From Ehretia macrophylla (Eukaryota; Streptophyta; Magnoliopsida; Boraginales; Ehretiaceae): a DNA stretch of 64,000 nucleotides. The notes below the pieces were generated by a model. It did not search any database. It was not told where the DNA came from and saw only the letters and a program-made list of their open reading frames with translations. A program made the translations under genes and the position numbers. Positions 50,895 to 64,000 of this stretch are shown piece after piece (the first letter of the stretch is position 1; each line of letters starts with the position of its first letter). Location: contig CM075781.1 of assembly GCA_037974665.1 (NCBI GenBank), forward strand, positions 34,263,235 to 34,327,234, given 5' to 3'.

Positions 50895-53800
50895 TTACAT
50901 CTTTGCTAGGCCAAAGGAGGATCTACTCCAAACAAACTTGTCAACGTTGATTGGCTTTGTCATGACATCTGCTAGGTTCTCGTTGGTGTGAATCTTCTGC
51001 ATATCCACACTCCTTTCCTCCACTACTTCTTGAACAAAGTGATATTGAACACCAATGTGTTTCGTCCTGAAATGAAATGCTGGATTCTTTGAAATGTGCA
51101 AGGCACTCTGACTGTCACAAAACAAGGAAATTTTCTCTTGTTTGTGCCTGAGCTCCTCCATTAACCTTTTAATCTAGATTGCTTCTTTACAAGCTTGTGT
51201 AGCTGCCATGTATTCAGCCTCTGTTGTAGATAGGGCCACAACAGTCTGTAATTTAGATATCCAGCTTACCACGCCGCCTGCAACTGTAAATACATAGCCT
51301 GTAGTGGACTTTCGTTTATCGGCATCTGTGATACCCTGAACCTGGCATATATTTAATAGCATTTAAAGTTCATTTAAATTGCATTTTATTGACCTTTCAC
51401 CTTCTTTGACTAAACTAGTTGACTTTTTATCTACATTGACCAACTAGGACAATGTGGAAAATTTTGAAATGTTTAATAAAGGGCAAACTTGGGATTAGAA
51501 ATAAAAAAATATAATGTTAAGTTAGTCAAATTTTGGGTCAACTTTGGAATTAAATCTGAACCAATTGGGGAAGATTTAGGTAACAAATTATATATGGTTG
51601 GAAAGCTCTATGAGTCTAGTTTCTGAGGCTTCAAACCGTTCGTGAATTGGAGTTTTCTAGAAGAAGTTATGACCGTTTTCGTAAGGTCGCGCATAGCTGT
51701 TTTGGTTTAGCGGGTTGACCGAAGCTTTGACCATTTCAACTTGTCATCTTATATATGCATAATACATTACAAAACATGCGAAAATCTGGAAAAAAAATAG
51801 AAGGGGCCAAAACCATAGGAGAAAAAGAAAAAAAAAAGATTTCAACCTTCAAATCGTCAAATCTTCGCGTGAGCTTGCACGGGATTGTTTCCGAGGCATC
51901 CAACGTGGTTTTCCTAGCGTCTAGTAGTGTCTAAGGTGAGGGTTTCATCGTTATTTGTGCATTTGAAAAATGTATGTCTAAACTTTAATTTTTAGAACTT
52001 ATGCGTAGATTGTTGTTTTAATTATTTTGTTGCTTAAAGAATGTTCCTTGTTGATTGTAGAACATGTATTTATAGCTTTTTAGTATTTTCTGCGGTTGAA
52101 AATCGAAATTGCAATTTAAATTGATTAATAAATAGTAATTAGTGAATAGTAAACCCTTGAAACGATAAAGTTACGCTGTTATGCTGTCTGTTGATGTAGA
52201 AATGTGCTAGGTATGCTAGAATGTTTAAATGCATGATTTGTTTAGATTGCGTAATGAAAAAAATGAGAAAAACGGCTTAGTGAAAGTCGGGGTCGTTTAG
52301 GTCGAGTTTGGCATTTTCTCGTTTTGCGTGTTGGCATTATTTCGGAAGGCCATGGAAGTACTTTTGGTGCGATTATGGCGTTGGTTGGGTGTTTCGTTAG
52401 TATAGTTGTAGTTCAAACGAGCAAAGGGGGAAATCGGGACTTTGCATGAATTCCAGGGTTAAGTAGGGTTTCGGGGTCTTTAGACGTGCCTTATAGTGAC
52501 CTAGGAGGATTGGTGAAGTCGGTTTCCAAAACTCGTGGCTCGTTTGAAAGTAGTAGAGTTTGGTAAGTTGGGGTCATTTTCATGATTTTGTGTGTTTTCA
52601 TAGAATATTGCTTATAGAATGGTTATATTGCTTATAGAATGCTTATGTTGCCTATAGAATGCTTATAATGCCTATAGAATACTTGTTATTGCTTGATAAT
52701 GTTAGTTGGTGTTGTTCTTGTTACTTGTTTGATTGTAAATGCTTGTTAATGCTTATTACGCTTGTTAGAGTTGATTATTGATTGAAATGTTTAACAATTG
52801 TTGATAATGCTTGATATCTCGTTTATCTCCTCTATTCTGTATTGTTGTGCTATCGCTCATTTATCGCCTTGTATCGAGTCTTGCATTGCATAGTGTCAGC
52901 GCGTGAGTGATGGGCCTCTCTGGGTAGCCTCGGGTTGCCAGTGTTGGTTGCTCTAGCTCCGTAGCTATTCCCTCTTCTCGCTTGGGTTGCCTCCCAGGGA
53001 GATTTGGGTCGTAGATTGATGGATACTTCCGGGGTATTCCAAACTGGTGTTATAAGGTGATTGCGCGCTTATTGTCATCGTTGTCAACATCAAGCTCGAG
53101 ATTGATGTATCGCTCGTGAAATGGTACATTGCTCGTATGAGTGAACCATAGCCTTCAGAGTGTGGTATAGCTTTGAATGGTTGTGTTAATGCTTTCAATA
53201 ATTGCTTATTGTATTGATTGTTTGTCTTGGTTGCTTATTTATCAGTTATATTGCTTAACTGTCTTATTTGCATTGCACGACTTTCTTTCTCTCCAATTCG
53301 ATACCTGTCTCGCCCTCACTGAGTATACATGTTGTATATACTCACTCCTCACCACCACATTTCAGGAAATGTCATGTTAGCTGGAAAGTTCGTGATTTTG
53401 TGAAAGTTCGTTGCCTAAAGAGTTGTCTTGCGTGCCTATGTGGCTTGAGTGTCGAAGTTTGTAAAGATGTATGTTCATATGTTGTTTGTATTTATTGTCA
53501 AAAGAAATGTAATTTAAATTTAGCTAAGTAGTTGAGGTGAATTGATAAGCTAGTTTATGTAATCAGTTAGCATAGCTTAACTTCAATGCATGTCTGTAAT
53601 GTCCAAAGGAAAAGAGTTAGAATGGCATGATAGTTTATTTTATGCAGTAGCTTAGTATGGTTTAACCGTCTAGTTCGAATGTACTTGTCAAAAATGAAAA
53701 GAGATAGGTTAGCTTTTAAATTGGAAATGTATGTATACTTGCTGAGTTTAAATTGTTGAGAACCGAGGCTCGGATGGCCTTGAGGTGGTTTTGAATGTTT

Positions 53801-56800
53801 GGACATAGTATTGGTCCACTTATATGCTATCACAGGTTTTACATTTCGCCTAGAAACAGGGGAGACTCCGTCCGTTTTCCCTGAAAATTATGCCCGGGTT
53901 TGGTTGGGTTGTGATTAGATCGATTGATAGAACTCCCGGTCTCGAGAGGGATCGGGGTGTTACAGCATCACCTGCAAAATCCGAATCAACAAAACCCTTG
54001 ATAGTAAATTCTGACCCTTCAAAACATAATGAAACATCCGAGGTCCCTTTGATGTATCTTAGGATCCTCTTAACAGCATTCCAATGCTCTCTACCAGGAT
54101 TCGCCATGAACCGACTGACCGCACCAACTGCTTGAGCGATATCTGGTCTTGTACATATCATAGCGAACATGAGACTTCTCACTGCTGATGCATACCGTAC
54201 TCAAGACATTTTTATCATTTCCACTTCAGGGCTAGGGCACATACTTGAGGATAATTTGTAATTGACAGGAAGCGGGATTAAGATTTCCTTACAATCTTGC
54301 ATATTGAAGCGCCGCAAGATTTTCTTCAAGTAATTCTTATGGGAAATCCATACCTTCCTGCCTTCTCTATCTCGGTGAATTTGCATCCCTAAAATCTTGT
54401 TTGCTGGTCCAAAATCCTTCATATCAAACTCCCCAGCCAACTGTGCCTTCAGTTCTTGGACCCGATCTTTACTGGGACCTGCTACCAGCATGTCGTCCAC
54501 GTACAACAGCAGAATGATAAAATCATCATCGCCAAACCTCTTGTAATACGAACAATGGTCTGAATTGAGTCTGTTGTACCCGAGGCTAATCATGAAAGAA
54601 TCAAATCTCTTGTACCAACACCTTGGCGCCTGCTTTAAATCGTACAAAGATTTAGTCAACCTGCAAACCAAGTTTTCTTTTTCTTTCTCAACAAAACCTT
54701 CTAGTTGAAGCATGTAAATCTCTTCTTCAAGCTCACCATGAATAAAAGTCATATTTACATCTAACTGTTCTAAATGTAAGTCTAACACAGCACACATGGC
54801 CAAGACTACTCTGATAGTTATAAGTCTTACCACATGAGAAAATATCTTGTTGAAGTCAATTCCTTCTTTCTGAGCATATCATTTCACCACCAGTCTTGCA
54901 CGATAGCGCTCCACTTGGTCATTACCATCTTGCTTGATCTTGTAGACCCATTTGTTACCAATGGCTTTTCGTCCAGGTGGTAGTGGAACAAGCTCCCACG
55001 TCTTGTTTCTATGTAGAGCTTCAATTTCTTCTTGCATTGCTGTCATCCACAAGGCAACATCAAGGCTTTTTATAGCCTCGTGAAAGGTAGATGGCTCTCC
55101 ATCCTCTGTTAGAAGACAGTATGCAACATTGCTCGCCATGACAAAATCTGAATGCCAAGTTGGTCTTGTTGTCTGACGCAATGAACATCGGACTTCTGTA
55201 ACCTCAGCATCATCTGGTTCTTGTTCCTCATGCTCCGGTGCAGCTTCAGAAAAAACATCTCCTTGTTTTGACTTATCTTCAATTTGTATTGTAGTAGTCT
55301 CTTTTGAAGTGTTGTTGTCGTCTTCACTTTGCAGTTTATCTTATGCAAATATCACATCTCTGCTGATGACAACCTTGTGGGCAGTGGAATCCCATAGGTG
55401 ATACCCCTTAACACCATCGGCATTTCTCGAGAATACACATTTCCTGGATTTTGGATCCAGCTTTGTTCTTTCTTGGGAACCATACATCACATATGCCGGA
55501 CACCCAAATACGTGCAAGGTAGAATAATCTGCGAGTTTTCCGGTCCACATTTCCATTGATGTTTTCAACCCAATTGCAGTTGACGGTGACCGGTTTATCA
55601 CGTAACAGGCAGTTCTAGCTACTTCTGCCCAAAATGATTTGGCTAGACCTGCAGTTTCCAACATAGCTCTCATTCTTTAAAGAATAGTTCTATTCATCCG
55701 CTCTGCTACACTATTTTGCTGAGATGTATGTGTAACAGTAAATTGCCTCTGAATACCCTCTTGCTTGCAAAATGCCAAGAAGCTCCAGTAAGTGTATTCT
55801 CCTCCGTTGTTCTTCCTTAAACACTTGATCCTTTTCCCGAATTCAAGTTCTACCAGCGCTTTGAATGTTTTGAATATTGGAAATACATCTGACTTATTCT
55901 TGATTGGATATACCCACAGTTTCCTGGAGTAATCATCAATAAATGATACAAAGTATTTGGCTCATCCTAGGGACAAAACCGGTGATTCCCAAACATCTGA
56001 ATGAATCAAGTCTAAAATGTGTTTTCTTTTGGCAGTAGATCTCCCAAATTTCAATCTATGCTGCTTACTGGTAACACAGTGCTCACAAAAAGGTAAGTTT
56101 ACCATCTTGAGTCCGGGTAGGAGATTACGTTCAGCGAGAATCTTTAAGCCTCGTTCTGTCATGTGGCCTAATCTGCGATACCACATTATAGTTGATTCTT
56201 CTTGACCGGCTGATGCAACTGATACATCTGCCTCCTATAACGTATCTCCCAAAAGCATGTATAGATTTACCCCGATCTTTTCTTCCTTGATCACTACAAG
56301 CGCTCCTTTGATGACCTTCATGATCCTATCCTCGATATGGGTCTTGTAGCCAAGGTCATCCAATTGTCCAATGGACAATAGGTTTTTCTTCATGCCCTTC
56401 ACGTATCGTACCCCTTGAATGATGCGAATGGTACCATCATACATTTTAATTTTGACAATACCGATGCCAACAATCTCCAAGGCATGATCATTACCCATGT
56501 ACACAGATCCTCCAAAGACAGGTTCATAGGTGTGGAACCATTCTCTACGAGAGGTCATATGCCATGTTGCTCCCGAATCCATTATCCAAGCATCAGTGAG
56601 CTCCTTTCTGCCTTTTGATACAGTTGCTGCTTTGCTGTATAAATTATCTCCATCATCTGGTGCAGTCGCCACACATCTCTGAGAATTTGTCACCTCGGGA
56701 TTCTTTTTGTTGCTCCGACAATCCTTCTTGAAGTGCCCTTTCTTGCCACAGTTGTAGCATTTGATATTTTTTCTACTCCTTGATTTTGTTCTATCATGGT

Positions 56801-57450
56801 TGTTGCTCCCACTAGAGCCATATTTCATTGATCTACCTCTCACCATTGATAATGCCTCTGCTTGTTGTGAACTTTCGATTCTGTCTTCCTTACTTTTGCG
56901 CCTAGATTCTTCTTCTAAAACAGCAGCTGCAACATCATCAAAAATAACAAAATCTGAAAGAACATTGTTAGTGTAACTAATGATGAGTTGATCATACGAA
57001 TCAGGTATACTTTGAAGTAGAATTTCTGCACATTCAAACTCCGCTATTTTATGCCCAACTGCAGTCAATTGAGAGAATAATGTATTTAAGGTATTGATGT
57101 GATCTGTCACCGATGTGGACTCACTCATCCGAAGGGTGTAGAGTCTTCTCTTCAAGAAAATCTTGTTGTGAAGTGACTTGACCTCATATAGTTTGGTCAG
57201 TGCACCCCAAATTTTTTTTGCTGACTTCTTTTCCTCAACGCTTGACAATACCAAATCTGCCAATGCCAGGTGCAGATTAGCCATAGCATTGTCATCCATC
57301 TCTTTTCACTTGTCGTCTGTCACCTCCGCTGGTCTGTCTCCAATTGTTGCCAAGCAATTTTCCTTTCTCAAGATTGCCTTCATCTTTAATTTTCATAGGG
57401 AAAAATTTCTCCCGTTGAACTTCTCGATTTCAAATTTTGCCGCCATAATA
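50895..57450 (-). pseudogene. Decayed copia gag-pol (split by a solo LTR)
   Basis: Pieces on the minus strand correspond in order to the intact polyprotein. The ATG at about 57446 is followed by early TGA stops replacing Trp codons. The pieces are gag and protease (57299-56235, with CCHC and DSGATWHM), the integrase finger (56186-55962), integrase (55673-55341), the linker and RT start (55181-54879), RT with LLLYVDDMLVAG (54833-54201), and RNase H parts on both sides of the nested LTR (54182-53970 and 51326-50895). Numerous nonsense codons and small lesions exclude function. Confidence 0.88.
51327..53964 (+). mobile_element. 2.64-kb solo LTR nested in the older copia element
   Basis: Begins TGTGATACCC and ends GGGTGTTACA, flanked by GCATC on both sides (51322-51326 and 53965-53969). 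It interrupts the copia RNase H frame: upstream and downstream pieces join exactly when it and one GCATC are removed. Long LTRs with these termini and the 'actcactcctcacc' text near 53340 are typical of Tekay/Del-like gypsy elements. No internal coding domain is present. Confidence 0.82.
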
Positions 57451-57494
57451 TTAATGACGATCTGCTTCGTAACTTGAACCGGCTCCCACTATTT

Positions 57495-57689
57495 TACTGT
57501 GAATAGTACTATTTACGTAAATAGTATCATATACGTGAATAGTACCAAAACCGTATACGGGAATAATATTGATACCGTATAGGTGAATAGTATTATACCG
57601 TATGTGTGAATAGTAACCGTGAACAGTAACCGTGAACAGTAACCCCCGTATGTATACCAGTGACCCGTAATCAGTGGCTCTGATACCAC
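57495..57689 (-). repeat. Leader repeat array and primer site of the older copia element
   Basis: The + strand repeats 'gtgaatagta' and 'ccgtatac' variants, with two extra 'accgtgaacagta' units near 57618-57645 compared with the intact element. The primer site (57676-57688) is intact. Confidence 0.7.
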
Positions 57690-58198
57690 TGTTGGGTATC
57701 AGCGCAGCGGAATAGTCGGGGACAAGCAGTATCACGTAGCTAAAATATGAATGAAAACAGAGAAAGTAGAGACACAAGATTTACGTGGAAAACCCTCAAA
57801 CAAATCGAAGGAAAAACCACGGGCAAGTAATGGAGAATTTCACTATGATGTGGAGTATTTTATAATAACCTTCTCTCTAATATAAAGAGAGAACAATATC
57901 ACTCTCTCAAATAATAAGAGAAACTAACTCTCACTCACAAATATAAAACAACAAAAGAGGAAGAAAAATACTCAAGAGAAAACTTATGTTTTCTCTCTAA
58001 TTTGGAATATTTTGGTGATGCTCAAATGGTGAAATTTGAGCCTCTATTTATAGGTTCATCTTGCATAAAAAATCTTCTCACATATAGTGTGAAATTAACC
58101 CAAAATTATGTGTGCCTAACTTTACAACCAAAGACTTTTCTTCATTTTCCATTACTTTTTATCTTTTTTTGACTTGCACCAAACTTTTATAGCTCACA
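57690..58198 (-). repeat. 5' LTR of the older copia element
   Basis: 509 bp ending AGCTCACA at 58198. Its minus-strand TATA text ('ctatttatagg' at about 58044-58054 on +) is retained. It points away from CRK-C and could drive divergent transcription if still active. Confidence 0.88.
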
Positions 58199-58383
58199 CA
58201 ATCTTCATAATTTATATATAACCTCATGAAAGCAGGAAAAACTTGGAAACCATGATCAGAAGCCACGGCAGTTTTTGTTCTTTCCATATTCTCCATCTCT
58301 TTCTCCTCATTAGTGCTTCTTGCGAGAGATCTTAACGAAGTAAAAGAAACTTCAAGAATCAAAAAGCAGGAAAGACTTGAAAA

Positions 58384-61562
<3,179 letters not shown>

Positions 61563-62184
61563 GGGAAGAAGATTAATCCAATTACAATCAAATGATTCAA
61601 GTTGTGAACGACTTGTGTTATTGTTACACACTCGCCAAAAGATCTAATGCAATTTGTATTGTATCATAGCACTTTCTATTATTCATCGCCAATGTACTCT
61701 TGAACTTGATTTGTCACATATATGAATAAACGCAAAGAGATATAAACCACTAACTAATTGATTTGAATAGTCATCCCATCAATAGCAAAACCTATGCATT
61801 GCTTAATAGGTGATGCTACTATCTTGATGTTGACGAGGTTCCAATCCACTTCTTCCGATCCGAGTACTAAAAAGAAAAGACTATTTCGGGATTTTATTAG
61901 CTCATATATTTTTAGCTTCATTAATTGGCTTCTTTCAATAGATATTCACATTTATAAGCTCTTCTAGTTAAAATTATCAATCTTACTATGAATAATCAGT
62001 AACTTTATTCCTACAGTCATATATGGGGAAGTTAAATTTATACATCTTGTTTTAAATTAGTGACGATGAGTTTTAAACCTAAGATTTTTTGGTACCTAAG
62101 TTCTAATATCCTGTTAAGTGAGGACCCCATTTAAAAATTTAAAGTGTTAGAAAAAACATGTTTATTATATTATTTATTATAATT
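61563..62184 (+). other. CRK-C 3' flank
   Basis: The first ~250 bp align with the CRK-A and CRK-B flanks (for example 'actcgccaaaagatct' and 'atgctactatc'). The rest is AT-rich with no gene. Confidence 0.5.
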
Positions 62185-63850
62185 GCTAATATCCAGATTT
62201 TTTGTTTTTTTTTCTTTTTTTGGGGTCAATGTTCATACTCAGATTCAGTGTCACGATCAGTGCAGTTGCATCTCAAGTCAGAAAAAAAATTATAATGCAG
62301 TTGTAAAGGATCAATAGTGGGGAACTACATCCCTGTCTCATCTTCCTTTTCCATCCTAAAATTTGGTCATGTTCAAGACTCTTAATGAATGTTCTCCTAT
62401 GTGGAAAAATGAAATTTCTTAAATGTTAAAACGTCCGGACACGTTTTGTGTGCGGTGTATGGGTTTACCGCTCATTAATTGAGGGCCATTTTTAGAATTT
62501 TATATTTTATATTACAAAAAGGAAGAAAAAAATAGCAGACAGCCACCAAACTATCCAAGTCAACGTCGTTTCCAAGCCATCTACTTTTTTACCAACACTT
62601 AAACCAAAAAACAAAAAAACAAAAAAAAACAAAAAGTGATCAAACAAAAAAATTAACTCAACCGTGAACTATGTAACACTTCCGTCTTCATCCTACCTCA
62701 CGTACACCGGGCAGCGACCTCCCGTCCTCAACACCACCCTTCACGACTTTGTTGATGTTTATTATCGCAGAAAATAAGAAATTTACTTTTAATGTCTATT
62801 TATGAATAATTTTTTTTTTTTATATTTTAGTACTTTGTTTATTGTTAGTTTTTCTTTTGTGAACCTTCATTGGTTTTAATTTTTTACTTATAGTTTCACT
62901 TGTTTCTTAATTTTTTTGGTTATAGTTGTTTTTATTTTTGATTTTTGATTTTAGTTATTACAGTTGATTAATTTTAATTGATATAATCTTCATTTTTTAT
63001 ATGTAGATTCTTGATTTTTAAATTGATGGATAAATTTCTAAAAAAGCAAACCAATTTCACAGCAATAATTTTCTTCCAAATTTGATGAAATAAACTGTGA
63101 ATATAATGTACAAAATTGTTCATAGCAACCTTGAATTGAGATCAACTTAGAAGATCTACAAGTAGATCCTAGCTTACGTCCTAAAATTTCATTTTATCAT
63201 CCTAATAATTGAGATCTAAAATTTCATTTTATCATCCTAATAATTGAGATAAAATAAGGAGATACTACTTGTACAAAGACCTTATCAACCTCTGTCATCA
63301 TGATTTTTCTAAAAGAAATATTAGGAATAGGTTTAAATTTTTTTGTTCCACCTGGTTCAATTAATTTAGCAATTGTTTGGAGCATGATATAGCAAAAGAT
63401 GTTGAATATTGTTTGTATTGTTATCTTTTTACGCCCGATACTGGAAAGTAGTCGGTTGGAGATACATTTGTTACATATGGATTTACCAATTGACATTTAA
63501 GAGATAAATTTAATCTTTACATTGGAGATCCAAATAGTGTGCATAACAATGCTTAGAATAGGTTCAAGACTTGATGAAGCAAAGTTAGCACATTGAAACT
63601 GCTATGTCTAAGTATTCCAATCAAGTTTGTGAGATATATCGGAGTCGATTAACTACGTCAATGTGTTGATTATGCAGCAATTTCAAAATATAAAGTCACG
63701 CCGAGAACAATTGTAGAAGGTACTTTTTCTATTTACAAAAACTTCATACATATTTTAGTGCATATATTTTTACAATTGCTATAATTGTTATATGTATTCA
63801 TACTTTATTTTTTTTTTATAATTGTTATAATGTGCTTAAATAGTTTATGC
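62185..63850 (+). repeat. Intergenic block, copy 3
   Basis: Aligns with blocks 1 and 2 throughout. Near 63820-63840 it preserves the uninterrupted target of the Harbinger element. It contains a local duplication of about 35 bp ('aaaatttcattttatcatcc', near 63182 and 63217). Confidence 0.8.
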
Positions 63851-63859
63851 TTTCATAAT

Positions 63860-64000
63860 TAAGTGCCTTTGATCGCTACTTAGTGACCCCTGACCCCGAG
63901 TATCTGTAGTGCGAAGTGTCTGGCTCTGCCAGATTAAAAAGAAAAAGACAAAGTAAGCAGCAGTAATTCACGACAGTATAAAACATTCACATGAAATCTA
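63860..64000 (+). promoter_or_regulatory. Start of the promoter of a further CRK copy
   Basis: The text up to 64000 matches 50110-50270 before CRK-C. 'gtaagcagcagtaa' at 63953 is the same motif that lies 297 bp before the CRK-A ATG and 287 bp before the CRK-B ATG. The coding region would start about 240 bp beyond the window. Confidence 0.6.

Larger units (their letters stand above)
50324..58198 (-). mobile_element. Older copia element, same family, in the CRK-C promoter
   Basis: 7875 bp including a nested insertion. LTRs are 57690-58198 (5') and 50324-50832 (3'), 509 bp each, flanked by CAATC on both sides (50319-50323 and 58199-58203). The primer-binding site TGGTATCAGAGCC is at 57688-57676 on the minus strand. 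The polyprotein is closely related to that of the intact copy but has many stops. The LTRs differ at well over a dozen positions in their first 210 bp alone, mostly transitions, so the insertion is much older than the intact one. Confidence 0.92.

Overview
The window is nuclear DNA from a flowering plant, almost certainly a eudicot. It carries multi-exon genes with GT-AG introns, receptor-like kinases of the plant-only CRK (DUF26) family, and plant-type Ty1/copia, Ty3/gypsy (Tat), PIF/Harbinger, hAT, MULE-MITE and CACTA sequences. Unique DNA is very AT-rich. I cannot name the species.

The host content is a tandem cluster of cysteine-rich receptor-like kinase (CRK) genes, all on the + strand. 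CRK-A (8203-11854) and CRK-B (33801-38459) look intact: seven exons each, with introns at identical positions, giving 679 and 685 residues. CRK-C (58384-61562) is a pseudogene. It has lost both DUF26 domains, carries a 1-bp deletion and a nonsense codon in the kinase, and has a copia element inserted in its promoter. The last ~50 bases (from 63953) match the start of the promoter block of CRK-A and CRK-B, so a fourth copy probably begins about 240 bp beyond the window.

The space between the kinases is filled by transposons whose boundaries can often be set from target-site duplications (TSDs) and from the uninterrupted paralogous copy. After CRK-A come a MULE-type MITE (12117-12630), a gypsy solo LTR (12750-13216) and a 5'-truncated Tat-lineage element (13621-21576). 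The Tat element has a second (archaeal-type) RNase H and an antisense, apparently intron-containing accessory gene with its own TATA box. A second, inverted copy of the MITE follows (22395-22898). A TIR element (23381-29711) holds an unrecognised open reading frame and has been split by a structurally perfect Tork/Tnt1-type copia element (23703-28969). That copia has no visible difference between its LTRs, a 1302-codon intact polyprotein and a TSD. A small hAT derivative with a BED zinc finger (31042-32137) lies upstream of CRK-B, and a LINE fragment sits in CRK-B intron 1.

After CRK-B come a CACTA terminal fragment (39791), two tandem copies of an intergenic block (40105-43660 and 43665-45350; the first is split by a 2.07-kb solo LTR at 40986-43059) and a 4.7-kb PIF/Harbinger element (45359-50095) with decayed transposase and Myb-like genes. 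An older, decayed relative of the copia element (50324-58198) follows, itself split by a 2.64-kb solo LTR (51327-53964). A third copy of the intergenic block (62185-63850) follows CRK-C.

The repeating unit is therefore promoter, CRK, intergenic block, promoter, CRK. It grew by tandem duplication and was then invaded repeatedly. The paralogous blocks act as empty-site controls that order the insertions. Nearly all explainable nonsense codons in the old elements are C:G to T:A transitions, as expected of methylated, silenced DNA.
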